Origin: Bacteroides sp.
Lineage (GTDB): Bacteria; Bacteroidota; Bacteroidia; Bacteroidales; Bacteroidaceae
Direction: 5' to 3'
DNA length: 64,000 bases
Assembly: GCA_019414725.1 (NCBI GenBank)
Contig: DXLM01000002.1
Coordinates: 42,322 to 106,321 of the forward strand
A model generated the notes under the pieces. It had not been told where the DNA came from. It saw nothing but the letters and a program-made list of their open reading frames with translations, and did no database searches. Of this stretch, positions 27,378 through 35,285 are shown in pieces (position 1 is the stretch's first letter; every line of letters begins with the position of its first letter). The position numbers and the translations under genes were made by a program.

Positions 27378-27853
27378 TCACGCTCGATCAGTACGGTAGC
27401 ATATGCCGAGATACCTTCTTCACGACCGGTAAATCCTAACTTTTCGGTTGTAGTAGCCTTTATGGATACGTCTTCCGGTTCAATGTTCATGACATGAGCC
27501 AGCACTTCCTGCATTTCTGGAATATGTGCTTTCAGCTTCGGACGTTCGGCACAGACTGTTGCATCAATATTGCCAACTCGATAACCTTTTGTTGCTATCA
27601 AATCTATAGTTTTTGCCAGCAGAATCTTGCTGTCGATATTCTTAAACTCACCTGCATTGTCAGGAAAATGATAACCGATATCACGCATATTTGCCGCTCC
27701 CAACAATGCATCGCAAATGGCGTGAATCAGCACATCAGCATCAGAATGTCCCAACAATCCTAATTCGTGCTCCAGCTTGATACCTCCCAGCCAAAGCTCA
27801 CGTCCTTCAACTAAACGATGGACGTCGAAACCAAATCCTACACGTATTTTCAT
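27374..27853 (-). CDS. ispF: 2-C-methyl-D-erythritol 2,4-cyclodiphosphate synthase
   Basis: Cyclises CDP-ME-2-phosphate to MEcPP in the MEP pathway. The 159-residue protein has the zinc ligands in GFDVHRL and the family signature LLGHSDADVLIHAICDALLG, with the C-terminal KATTTEKLGFTGREEGI. Its ATG overlaps the preceding FAH-family gene by 4 bases, suggesting translational coupling. It shares the pathway with dxr at 5 kb. It has no ispD neighbour here. Confidence 0.97.
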   Translation of the reverse strand: MKIRVGFGFDVHRLVEGRELWLGGIKLEHELGLLGHSDADVLIHAICDALLGAANMRDIGYHFPDNAGEFKNIDSKILLAKTIDLIATKGYRVGNIDATVCAERPKLKAHIPEMQEVLAHVMNIEPEDVSIKATTTEKLGFTGREEGISAYATVLIERD

Positions 27854-28467
27854 CGCACGTAAAAATCAAGAACTTTTTCGTTTTCCAAATAGCCTTCCAA
27901 GTGATTGTCTATCTGTACCGGACCCACTCCTACCGGTGTTCCAGTAAACAGCATATCTCCAATTTTCAATGTACAGAACTGACTGACGTATGCAATAATC
28001 TGATCTACTTTAAAAAGCATGTCCTGCGTATTCCCCTGCTGTACAGTCTTACCATCAATATCCAAATGGAAATTGATATGCTGTATATCGGCAAACTTCT
28101 CTACCGGTACCCAATCTCCTATAGCAGCCGAATTATCAAATCCCTTACATAGTTCCCACGGCTTACCTTCAGCACGGAACTTACGTTGCAAATCACGTGC
28201 AGTAAAGTCAATACCCACCGTTACAGCATCATAATAGCGATGTGCAAAACGCTCGGATATATTCTTTCCCAAACGGTTAATACGTACTACCAGTTCAGTT
28301 TCATAATCTACCTGCTGGCAGAAATCAGGAATAAAAAACGGCTTGCTGTCCTTCAGCAAGGCAGAGTCCGGTTTCATAAAGATAACCGGTTCTTGTGGCA
28401 ATGGCTCGTCTGCATGCAATTCCTTACAATGCAACGGGTAGTTCATGCCTATAGCTATAATTTTCAT
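27850..28467 (-). CDS. Fumarylacetoacetate hydrolase family protein
   Basis: A 205-residue single-domain FAH-fold protein with the metal-binding residues in DYETELVV and the downstream GIDFTARDLQ and LFTGTPVGVGPV motifs. Members hydrolyse or decarboxylate acylpyruvates, 2-oxo-hept-3-ene-dioates or oxaloacetate; no substrate can be chosen from the sequence. The gene is between rex (6-base gap) and ispF (4-base overlap), so it is probably under the same promoter as rex. Confidence 0.9.
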   Translation of the reverse strand: MKIIAIGMNYPLHCKELHADEPLPQEPVIFMKPDSALLKDSKPFFIPDFCQQVDYETELVVRINRLGKNISERFAHRYYDAVTVGIDFTARDLQRKFRAEGKPWELCKGFDNSAAIGDWVPVEKFADIQHINFHLDIDGKTVQQGNTQDMLFKVDQIIAYVSQFCTLKIGDMLFTGTPVGVGPVQIDNHLEGYLENEKVLDFYVR

Positions 28468-28473
28468 GGAAAG

Positions 28474-29127
28474 TTATTTCTTTATTGTTTCATTCAAACG
28501 GTTGAACATCACAGCCAGATGAGCATATAGTGATGTATTCTGCACTACAATATTTTCGGGAACCCGAATACGGAAAGGAGTAAAATTCCAGATAGCCTTG
28601 ATACCTCCTGCAATCATCTTATCTGAAATCTCCTGAGCAATGGCAATAGGAACAGTCAGTACACCAATATTTACTCCATCCAGTTTCATACGTTTCTCAA
28701 AATCATCAGAGTGATAAATAGGAATACCATTTATCTTTGTTCCCACCAAGTCGGGATTGACATCGAAAGCCCCTACTATCTGAAGACCAAAATGAGACAG
28801 ACCTGAGTCACGCAACAATGCTCCTCCCAAGCTTCCTACTCCGAAAAGATACGCTTTATGCATATTGGTAAATCCCAAAAAATCCTCCAATACCTGAATC
28901 AGCAAATCAATGTCATACCCTACACGGGTACGTCCGGCAATATCCACATACGAAAGATCTTTTGCTATCTGCGAAGCATCTATATTGATTTGCTTTGAAA
29001 TCTGAGTAGAGGAAACATACTTCTCTCCTTTCTCTCTCATCAGCTTTGCATTCGAAAGATACCACGGCAGTCTACGCAGAGTAGGCTCCGGTATTTTTTC
29101 CGTATTTTTACGAGTATGTATTGCCAT
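28474..29127 (-). CDS. rex: Redox-sensing transcriptional repressor Rex
   Basis: A 217-residue homodimeric repressor that reads the NADH/NAD+ ratio. An N-terminal winged helix (about 1-80, PEPTLRRLPWYLSN, then the recognition region) precedes a Rossmann domain with GVGSLGGALL and VNPDLVGTKI. It is the first gene of a minus-strand trio with the FAH-family gene and ispF. No complete Rex operator could be read in the divergent region with the SUI1 gene; a half-site-like TTTGTGCAAAATT overlaps the promoter. Confidence 0.94.
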   Translation of the reverse strand: MAIHTRKNTEKIPEPTLRRLPWYLSNAKLMREKGEKYVSSTQISKQINIDASQIAKDLSYVDIAGRTRVGYDIDLLIQVLEDFLGFTNMHKAYLFGVGSLGGALLRDSGLSHFGLQIVGAFDVNPDLVGTKINGIPIYHSDDFEKRMKLDGVNIGVLTVPIAIAQEISDKMIAGGIKAIWNFTPFRIRVPENIVVQNTSLYAHLAVMFNRLNETIKK

Positions 29128-29158
29128 TTTTTGCTTCTATAATGGTTCTGTCTTTGTG

Positions 29159-29166
29159 CAAAATTA
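29159..29166 (-). promoter_or_regulatory. -7 box of rex
   Basis: TAATTTTG on the minus strand, a full match, 32 bases upstream of the rex start. No good -33. Confidence 0.55.
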
Positions 29167-29210
29167 AGCTATTTATTCGGAAACGCACACAGAATATAGA
29201 AAAATGTACC

Positions 29211-29218
29211 TATCTTTG
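29211..29218 (+). promoter_or_regulatory. -7 box of the SUI1-like gene
   Basis: TATCTTTG, a full match, 23 bases upstream of ATG 29241. Confidence 0.6.
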
Positions 29219-29240
29219 AGTCGGATTAAAATTAATTCAC

Positions 29241-29579
29241 ATGAAAAATAACGATTGGAAAGACCGACTGAACATTGTATATTCTACTAATCCGGACTTT
29301 AAATACGATAACGGAGAAGAGGAAGAAGTGGAAACACTAGATAAAAAACAGCAAAAGCTTCGCGTTTCGATAGAGAAAAAAGGACGCGGCGGAAAGACCG
29401 TTACTGTAATAACCGGCTTCATCGGCAGTGAAGATAATCTGAAAGATCTGGGCAAGCTACTGAAGACCAAATGTGGTGTAGGAGGTTCAGTGAAAGACGG
29501 TGAAATCTTGATACAAGGAGAGTTTCGCCAGCGCATTATCGATTTATTAAAAGCAGAGGGCTATACGCAAACTAAGTGA
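29241..29579 (+). CDS. SUI1/eIF1-like translation factor (YciH family)
   Basis: A 112-residue protein with an acidic N-terminal third and a SUI1 domain (about 40-112): RVSIEKKGRGGKTVTVITGF, then LGKLLKTKCGVGGSVKDGEILIQGEF. Bacterial homologues resemble eIF1 and may influence start-codon fidelity, though the role in Bacteroidetes is not established. It is a single gene with its own promoter, divergent from rex. Confidence 0.93.
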   Translation: MKNNDWKDRLNIVYSTNPDFKYDNGEEEEVETLDKKQQKLRVSIEKKGRGGKTVTVITGFIGSEDNLKDLGKLLKTKCGVGGSVKDGEILIQGEFRQRIIDLLKAEGYTQTK

Positions 29580-29646
29580 TCTGATATTATCTAAAAAGAC
29601 ATCAGGTAATACGCCTAATAAAGACCGATAAAATACCCGAATTTTT

Positions 29647-29722
29647 TGTACAAATGCTCAGAGTATTTGTACATTTTTTTGCAAAACATCAGCAAGTTTT
29701 AGGGAAAATTTCAGCATGTTTT
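29647..29722 (+). repeat. Intergenic dyad array B with a GTAC hairpin
   Basis: Perfect 9-base arms TGTACAAAT (29647-29655) and ATTTGTACA (29665-29673) are followed by AAAACATCAGCAAGTTTT at 29683 and AAAATTTCAGCATGTTTT at 29705, 22 bases apart. The first dyad starts 17 bases after TTTGTAC (29666). It belongs to the same element as the arrays near 12.08, 46.80 and 62.71 kb. Confidence 0.8.
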
Positions 29723-29867
29723 CAAAATCCTTTTTACGACATTATGAATGAAGAACTGAAGGACATAAAAGGATCTTTTTTTTACAGATAGGATTGTATA
29801 GAAATTTCATACAATATTCTATGCAACAAAGTTTGTTCAACACAATATATATTCTTTGTAAAAAAAT

Positions 29868-29916
29868 AAAATTAAAAAAGTCATCTATTTCTCTACAAAA
29901 GGAAATAGATGACTTT
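29868..29916 (-). terminator. Terminator of the rplM-rpsI-rpsB-tsf operon
   Basis: 15-base perfect arms (29877-29891 and 29902-29916). In the minus transcript the stem is followed by TTTTAATTTTATTTTTT. Confidence 0.9.
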
Positions 29917-29946
29917 ATATTTTAATGCTTCTCAGAGAAGAAGTTA

Positions 29947-30939
29947 TTATTCAGCACGCAAAGTGAAACGTTTGAATTCTGTGATAGCCAATTCAGGATC
30001 TGCAGCTTTCAATACTTCTGCTACATTCTTCTTCGGATCCATAATGCTTTCTTGGTTCAACAGACAAACTTCTTTCAAGAATTTGCCCAAACGACCTTTA
30101 GCGATATTTTCGATCATAGCTTGAGGCAGGTTAGCAGCCTTTTCAGCAGCTACAGTTTCCTTAATTTCTTTTGCTTTAGCTACGTCTTCAGCAGTGATCC
30201 ATCCCTTAGCCATGTTGCTTTCCATGTGTTCTTCGCTGTCTACATGAGCAGGATTGATACCAGCTTTCTTCAAAGCAGCTTCTACAGCCTTCTGTACCTG
30301 TTCAGCTTTAGTCTTTTCGATAGCAACGTTGATTTCCTCTTGTTTTACTGATTCAGGAACGCCTGCTTCGTCGATAGCGATCGGGTTCATAGCTGCAATC
30401 TGCATACAGATTTCGTGAGCAACTTTTTCATCGCAAACTTTGTTGAAAGATACAATTGTACAAAGCTGATTCTTGTTCATGTGGTTGTAAACAGCAGTGC
30501 AAGCACCAGAAACGAAGAAATAGCCATCCAATTCAGTCTTTTCACCAGTGATACCGCTACGTTCAACGATAGCATCAGCGATAGTACCGCTACCCATCGG
30601 AAGAGCTTTTACATCATCCAAAGTCTGACACTTGTTAGCGATAGCAGCGTCAAGGATAGCTTGAGTCAAAGCAACGAAATCTGCATTTTTAGCAACGAAG
30701 TCAGTTTCACACTTCAAAGCAATCATAGCAGCATAGTCACCTGTTGATTTTGCCAATACACAACCTTCTGAAGTTTCACGGTCAGAACGTTTTGCAGCAA
30801 CAGCCTGTCCTTTCTTACGGATAATTTCCACTGCTTTGTCGAAATCGCCTTCTGATTCAGTCAAAGCGTTTTTACAGTCCATCATACCAGCTCCAGTCAT
30901 TTTACGAAGCTTGGTGATATCAGCCATACTTACAGCCAT
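29947..30939 (-). CDS. tsf: Translation elongation factor Ts
   Basis: Nucleotide-exchange factor for EF-Tu. The 330-residue protein has the N-terminal UBA-like domain (ITKLRKMTGAGMMDCKNALTE) and the TDFVAKN motif in CETDFVAKNADF that contacts EF-Tu. It is longer than E. coli EF-Ts (283), mainly in the C-terminal dimerisation part. It follows rpsB, as in almost all bacteria, after a 131-base spacer with heptamer repeats and a hairpin that may tune tsf relative to rpsB. Confidence 0.98.
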   Translation of the reverse strand: MAVSMADITKLRKMTGAGMMDCKNALTESEGDFDKAVEIIRKKGQAVAAKRSDRETSEGCVLAKSTGDYAAMIALKCETDFVAKNADFVALTQAILDAAIANKCQTLDDVKALPMGSGTIADAIVERSGITGEKTELDGYFFVSGACTAVYNHMNKNQLCTIVSFNKVCDEKVAHEICMQIAAMNPIAIDEAGVPESVKQEEINVAIEKTKAEQVQKAVEAALKKAGINPAHVDSEEHMESNMAKGWITAEDVAKAKEIKETVAAEKAANLPQAMIENIAKGRLGKFLKEVCLLNQESIMDPKKNVAEVLKAADPELAITEFKRFTLRAE

Positions 30940-31002
30940 AGTAATTTCTTTTTATTGAGTTAATAAATAAATCTATTATAAAGCAAATGAGAGCTGAGAA
31001 CA

Positions 31003-31062
31003 GAGAGTTGAGAATTGCTTTTATATAGTAACTCTCAACTTTCAACTCTCAACTCTCAACTT
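31003..31062 (-). repeat. Heptamer repeats and hairpin in the rpsB-tsf spacer
   Basis: Four tandem AACTCTC/AACTTTC heptamers (31030-31057), plus a partial fifth. GAGAGTTGAGA (31003-31013) pairs perfectly with 31047-31057, giving an 11-base stem in the intercistronic RNA. A related imperfect set of opposite sense lies upstream of rpsB at 32026-32053. Confidence 0.75.
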
Positions 31063-31070
31063 AAAGTATA

Positions 31071-31907
31071 TTAAGCTTCTTCGTCTTTACCGATGAAAGC
31101 GGCAGCTTTAGCAGCATTGATTGCGTCTTCTTCAGCCTTATCCATGCGTGCTTTAGTAGTTTTCTTCTTAGCTGCTTTTGGTGCATTTTCACCAGCAGCT
31201 TCCATATCTACTTTTTCAGCTTTTCTTTCTTCCAAACCTTCTGCCATAGCAGCGCAGCAAGCATCCAAGATAACTTCTACAGACTTAGTAGCGTCATCAT
31301 TTGCAGGAATTACGAAATCTACGTTTGAAGGATCTGAGTTTGTATCAACGATAGCGAATACAGGAATACCCAAACGGTTAGCTTCGCGAACTGCGATATT
31401 TTCTTTCAATACGTCGATAACGAACAATGCAGACGGCAGACGAGTCAAATCAGCGATAGAACCTAAGTTCTTTTCCAATTTAGCACGCTGACGAGAAATC
31501 TGAAGAACTTCTCTCTTTGACAAGTTTGAATAAGTACCATCGTTAGTCAATTTATCGATAGTAGCCATTTTCTTCACAGCCTTACGGATAGTCGGGAAGT
31601 TAGTCAACATACCACCCGGCCAACGCTCGATTACATAAGGCATGTTTACAGAAGCAGCTTTCTCAGCTACTACCTGTTTTGCTTGTTTTTTAGTAGCAAC
31701 AAACAGGACTTTCTTTCCTGATTTTGCAATCTGCTTCAAAGCTTCAGCAGCTTCATCAACTTTAGCAACGGTTTTGTTCAGGTCGATGATATGGATTCCG
31801 TTGCGTTCCATGAAAATATAAGGAGCCATTGCAGGGTTCCACTTTCTCTTAAGGTGTCCGAAGTGGCAACCAGCCTCCAATAATGTATCAAAATTTACTC
31901 TTGACAT
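31071..31907 (-). CDS. rpsB: 30S ribosomal protein S2
   Basis: A 278-residue protein beginning MSRVNFDTLLEAGCHFGHLKRKWNPAM, the standard S2 start. An upstream in-frame ATG at 31955 would add 16 residues that do not belong to the family. The C-terminus is extended relative to E. coli (241) by a Lys/Ala-rich tail (KAAKKKTTKARMDKAEEDAINAAKAA), as I expect for Bacteroidetes. It is third in the rplM-rpsI-rpsB-tsf operon. Confidence 0.97.
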   Translation of the reverse strand: MSRVNFDTLLEAGCHFGHLKRKWNPAMAPYIFMERNGIHIIDLNKTVAKVDEAAEALKQIAKSGKKVLFVATKKQAKQVVAEKAASVNMPYVIERWPGGMLTNFPTIRKAVKKMATIDKLTNDGTYSNLSKREVLQISRQRAKLEKNLGSIADLTRLPSALFVIDVLKENIAVREANRLGIPVFAIVDTNSDPSNVDFVIPANDDATKSVEVILDACCAAMAEGLEERKAEKVDMEAAGENAPKAAKKKTTKARMDKAEEDAINAAKAAAFIGKDEEA

Positions 31908-32025
31908 TGTTTTAATCTTTAAATCGTTTACTTTCTTTTTTGTTAATTGAACCAACTGCCGGGTAGTTTCTCCGCAAACACTTGTAGGGAAAATCCCGAC
32001 GGTTTAGATACTAAACGCTTTCTTA

Positions 32026-32053
32026 GTTGAGAGTTGAAAAGTGAAAGTTGAAA
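32026..32053 (-). repeat. Heptamer-like repeats upstream of rpsB
   Basis: GTTGAGA, GTTGAAAA, GTGAAA, GTTGAAA in a row. This is the reverse-complement type of the heptamers downstream of rpsB, so RNA from the two spacers could pair around the rpsB message. Confidence 0.6.
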
Positions 32054-32093
32054 AAAATTAAGCAACTTGTCCGTTCCAACATTCCACCAACTC

Positions 32094-32480
32094 TTAACGT
32101 TTACTGAACTGGAATCTGCGACGTGCTTTTGGACGACCCGGTTTTTTACGTTCAACAGAACGAGGATCACGAGTCATGAAGCCTTCTGCACGAAGAGTCT
32201 TCTTGTCTTCAGGGTTAATTTTAACCAGTGCACGAGCGATAGCCAGACGCAAAGCCTGTGACTGACCAGTAAATCCACCACCGCACAAGTTAACTTTAAT
32301 ATCATATTTTTCAGCTACTTCCAGCTTATTCAAAGGCTGTTTTACTACATACTGCAGAATAGTTGATGGAAAGTACTGTGCAAGGTCTCTCTTGTTAATA
32401 GTAATCTTTCCTGTACCTTCGCTTACGAAAACGCGAGCAACTGCGCTTTTACGTCTGCCTAATGCATTTACTACTTCCAT
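32094..32480 (-). CDS. rpsI: 30S ribosomal protein S9
   Basis: A 128-residue protein with the S9 core (ALGRRKSAVARVFV, GGGFTGQSQALRLAIARAL, DPRSVERKKPGRPKARRRFQFSKR). The Arg/Lys-rich C-terminal tail that reaches the P-site tRNA is intact and ends in KR. It starts 6 bases after rplM, the usual L13-S9 pair. Confidence 0.99.
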   Translation of the reverse strand: MEVVNALGRRKSAVARVFVSEGTGKITINKRDLAQYFPSTILQYVVKQPLNKLEVAEKYDIKVNLCGGGFTGQSQALRLAIARALVKINPEDKKTLRAEGFMTRDPRSVERKKPGRPKARRRFQFSKR

Positions 32481-32486
32481 TCTTTA

Positions 32487-32948
32487 TTATTTAAGTGTGT
32501 TAATATCAATTACTTTCGGAGTCTGAGCTTCATGCTTATGTTCAGCACCTTCGTATACATAAAGGTTGCCCAGCAACTTAGCTCCCAGACGATTTTTCGG
32601 AAGCATACCTTTTACTACTCTCTTCATCAATTTTTCAGCGCCGTTCGGTTTAGCCATCAAGCGAGCCGGAGTAATTTCGCGCTGACCGCCCGGATAACCG
32701 GTGTAGCTCAAGTAGATTTTATCATTCCACTTGTTTCCTGTAAATTTCACTTTGTCTGCATTGATGATAATAACGTTATCACCGCAGTCTACATGAGGGG
32801 TGAAGTTTGGTTTATACTTACCTCTCAACAACTTTGCAACTTTTGCACCGAGGCGACCTACCACCTGATCGGTAGCATCCACTACGACCCATTCTTTAGT
32901 CGCAGTTTCTTTGTTTGCAGAAATGGTCTTGTAACTTAAAGTATCCAC
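32487..32948 (-). CDS. rplM: 50S ribosomal protein L13 (GTG start)
   Basis: A 153-residue early-assembly large-subunit protein with WVVVDATDQVVGRLGAKVAKLLRGK, HVDCGDNVIIINADKV and MLPKNRLG. The start codon is GTG (complement of 32946-32948); no in-frame ATG gives the conserved N-terminus MDTLSYKTISA. It is first in the operon with rpsI, rpsB and tsf. The operon has a near-ideal promoter and a leader of about 120 bases. Confidence 0.97.
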   Translation of the reverse strand: MDTLSYKTISANKETATKEWVVVDATDQVVGRLGAKVAKLLRGKYKPNFTPHVDCGDNVIIINADKVKFTGNKWNDKIYLSYTGYPGGQREITPARLMAKPNGAEKLMKRVVKGMLPKNRLGAKLLGNLYVYEGAEHKHEAQTPKVIDINTLK

Positions 32949-33067
32949 TCTTAAATCTTTTTTAAAATGTTAACTACTAAAAAACAAATTCCTACAACTT
33001 ACTCTTCCCGGACAAAGAAGATATAAAGCCTTCAGAATTAAACTTTTATCACTATTTGATAATAATC
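32949..33067 (-). ncRNA. Candidate leader of the rplM operon (L13-type ribosomal leader)
   Basis: The predicted transcript start near 33067 leaves about 119 untranslated bases before the GTG. They contain a small stem near TCTTC/GAAGA (about 33003-33020, complement) and an AU-rich run before the gene. An L13 leader family has been described for Bacteroidia, and this region is in the right place. I cannot confirm its consensus structure by eye. Confidence 0.4.
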
Positions 33068-33073
33068 GGCTTG

Positions 33074-33104
33074 CAAAATTACTGCTTTTATCTGAACTGG
33101 CAAA
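33074..33104 (-). promoter_or_regulatory. Promoter of the rplM-rpsI-rpsB-tsf operon
   Basis: Minus strand TTTG (33104-33101), exactly 19 bases, then TAATTTTG (33081-33074): a perfect match to the Bacteroides housekeeping promoter, suited to a highly expressed operon. Confidence 0.88.
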
Positions 33105-33151
33105 GATTTTAAGTATTTTTTTCTACACACAAGCCTCTGACTTAGGGGTAA

Positions 33152-33643
33152 TTAGCGAATGATATTTTCAGGATAAGCAGAAGGCATCTCTACCCTTTTC
33201 CATATTTCATGACACCAAGAGTCTATTTTATTTCCATTACGGTCAGTTTTCAGATAATACTTCACAAGCATCAGGTTACCATTTTCCTCTAATTCAAACT
33301 GCATTACATTTTTTTCTCCATTCAGCTGTGGCAAATGCAGATTCTTCTCTACATATTCTGTATATGAATTCTCGGACTCCTGCTTATATGTACCATAGCC
33401 GATAATGATAGCGCCGGTCTGCATCATTACCAAATTAATAAAACGACCATCATCTGAAAGAATCTTAAGAGAGTTACCAGTCTTCAACTCACCTACAACA
33501 TTAGGAGAACTAGAGCGGTAAAAACACATTTGCCATACACCATTCAATGTAGAAGGAATTTTTTCCTGAACATCCTGAGCCAACAAATTTGTAACGCCCA
33601 AAAAGAGGGATACTACCCAAAGGAATAAAGAACGTGTTTTCAT
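33152..33643 (-). CDS. DUF4488 family exported protein
   Basis: A 163-residue protein with a signal peptide (MKTRSLFLWVVSLFLGVTNLLAQ) and a small beta-rich domain starting near LNGVWQMCFYRSS, typical of lipocalin-like DUF4488 proteins of Bacteroides. The frame is open to 33727, but that extension covers the promoter and lacks a proper signal, so 33643 is the start. It is a single gene on the minus strand between the ribosomal operon and asnS. The function is unknown. Confidence 0.82.
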   Translation of the reverse strand: MKTRSLFLWVVSLFLGVTNLLAQDVQEKIPSTLNGVWQMCFYRSSSPNVVGELKTGNSLKILSDDGRFINLVMMQTGAIIIGYGTYKQESENSYTEYVEKNLHLPQLNGEKNVMQFELEENGNLMLVKYYLKTDRNGNKIDSWCHEIWKRVEMPSAYPENIIR

Positions 33644-33686
33644 AACAAATAAATTTAAGAGGTTAAACGAGAAATGAGTTGATATA

Positions 33687-33694
33687 CAAATATA
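33687..33694 (-). promoter_or_regulatory. -7 box of the DUF4488 gene
   Basis: TATATTTG on the minus strand, a full match 43 bases upstream of the start. No clear -33. Confidence 0.5.
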
Positions 33695-33790
33695 TAAAAT
33701 ATATCGCATTAAAAGTTGTAATTTCACGTTTTTATTTCACTATTCCTTACTACTTTACTTCATCCTGAAAAAACGGATTTTCACATGACA

Positions 33791-33840
33791 AGAAAAAAAA
33801 CAAGAGACAGAATTCTGTATTCAGAAATCCGTCTCTTGTT
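33791..33840 (-). terminator. Terminator of the purB-rluB-asnS operon
   Basis: 10-base perfect arms AACAAGAGAC (33799-33808) and GTCTCTTGTT (33831-33840). A run of T follows on the minus strand. Confidence 0.88.
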
Positions 33841-33861
33841 GTATTATGAATAAAAGCTTTT

Positions 33862-35265
33862 TTAGAATTCAGCATTACGCGGAGTACGCGGGAAAGGAAT
33901 TACATCACGGATATTTGCCATACCTGTAACGAACAGCAGCAAACGTTCGAATCCCAATCCAAAGCCAGAATGAGGACATGAACCGTACTTACGTGTATCA
34001 AGATACCACCACATATCTTTCATCGGAATATTCAGCTCCTGAATACGAGTCAACAGTTTGTCATAATCAGCCTCACGTTCAGATCCACCGATAATCTCAC
34101 CAATTTTCGGGAAGAGCACATCCATTGCACGAACAGTCTTACCATCTTCATTCTGTTTCATATAGAATGCCTTGATTTCCTTCGGGTAATCTGTCAAGAT
34201 AACAGGACGTTTGAAGTGTTCTTCCACCAGATAACGTTCATGTTCAGAAGCCAAGTCTACACCCCAATATACAGGGAATTCAAACTTGTGACCTTTAGCA
34301 ACAGCATCTTCCAGGATCTTGATACCTTCTGTATAAGGCAAACGTACAAATTCTTCCTTCAACACACCCTGCAGACGTTCGATCAATCCTTTATCGAACA
34401 TATCATTCAGGAATTTCACATCATCGTAGCAGTTATCAAGCGCCCACTGAACACAATACTTAATGAACTCTTCTGCCAAGTCCATATTGTCATTGATATC
34501 ATTGAAAGCAACTTCCGGCTCAATCATCCAGAACTCAGCCAAGTGACGTGGAGTGTTTGAATTTTCAGCACGGAATGTCGGACCAAATGTATAAATAGCG
34601 CCCAATGCAGTAGCAGCCAATTCACCTTCCAGCTGACCTGAAACAGTCAAGCTAGCCTGTTTGCCGAAAAAGTCATTATCATAAATGATAGATCCATTCT
34701 CATCCTTTTTCAGATCGTACAGATTCATTGTTGTTACCTGGAACATCTGACCGGCACCTTCACAATCGGAAGCTGTAATAAGAGGTGTATGGAAATAGAA
34801 GAATCCACGTTCATGGAAGAACTTATGAATAGCTATAGCCATATTATGACGAATACGGAACACAGCTCCAAAAGTATTAGTACGTGGACGCAAATGAGCG
34901 ATCTCACGCAAAAATTCCATAGAGTGTCCTTTCTTCTGAAGAGGATAAGTATTGTCACAAGTACCCAACACTTCTATTTCACGAGCCTGAATTTCTGCAG
35001 CTTGTCCTGACCCTACCGATTCTACCAGTTCGCCATTTACGCTGATACATGCACCAGTAGTAATTTGTTTCAGTAACTCTTCATCAAAGTTTGCCAAATC
35101 GACAACGACCTGTACATTATTTATAGTAGAACCGTCATTCAAGGCAATGAAGTTTACCTGTTTGCTACCACGGCGAGTACGAACCCACCCTTTCACATTG
35201 ACCATTGTCCCGAAATCACGGCATTTCAAAAGGTCAACAATTTTTGTTCTACGAATTGTTTCCAT
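33862..35265 (-). CDS. asnS: Asparaginyl-tRNA synthetase
   Basis: A class IIb synthetase of 467 residues. The N-terminal OB-fold anticodon-binding domain (VNVKGWVRTRRGSKQVNFIALNDGS) is followed by a class II core with motif 2 (FRAENSNTPRHLAEFWMIEPEVAF) and motif 3 (GFGLGFERLLLFVTGMANIRDVIPFPR). Having a true AsnRS means Asn-tRNA need not be made by amidation. It is last in purB-rluB-asnS, 20 bases after the rluB-like gene. Confidence 0.98.
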   Translation of the reverse strand: METIRRTKIVDLLKCRDFGTMVNVKGWVRTRRGSKQVNFIALNDGSTINNVQVVVDLANFDEELLKQITTGACISVNGELVESVGSGQAAEIQAREIEVLGTCDNTYPLQKKGHSMEFLREIAHLRPRTNTFGAVFRIRHNMAIAIHKFFHERGFFYFHTPLITASDCEGAGQMFQVTTMNLYDLKKDENGSIIYDNDFFGKQASLTVSGQLEGELAATALGAIYTFGPTFRAENSNTPRHLAEFWMIEPEVAFNDINDNMDLAEEFIKYCVQWALDNCYDDVKFLNDMFDKGLIERLQGVLKEEFVRLPYTEGIKILEDAVAKGHKFEFPVYWGVDLASEHERYLVEEHFKRPVILTDYPKEIKAFYMKQNEDGKTVRAMDVLFPKIGEIIGGSEREADYDKLLTRIQELNIPMKDMWWYLDTRKYGSCPHSGFGLGFERLLLFVTGMANIRDVIPFPRTPRNAEF

Positions 35266-35285
35266 GTTATTATTTCATTAACTAA

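Larger units (their letters stand above)
29580..29946. other. 367-base intergenic region holding array B and the tsf terminator
   Basis: No coding frame is credible here. It contains a weak hairpin just after the SUI1 stop, the GTAC hairpin and dyad array B (29647-29722), an AT-rich stretch, and the strong terminator of the ribosomal operon (29868-29916). Confidence 0.7.

Noticed and set aside
29128..29240. A Rex operator in the rex/SUI1 divergent region
   Set aside because: Only one half-site-like sequence (TTTGTGCAAAATT) is visible; the second half needed for a Rex dimer is absent.
29240..29536. A 99-residue antisense frame over the SUI1 gene
   Set aside because: A shadow of the SUI1 gene, which has its own promoter and family motifs.
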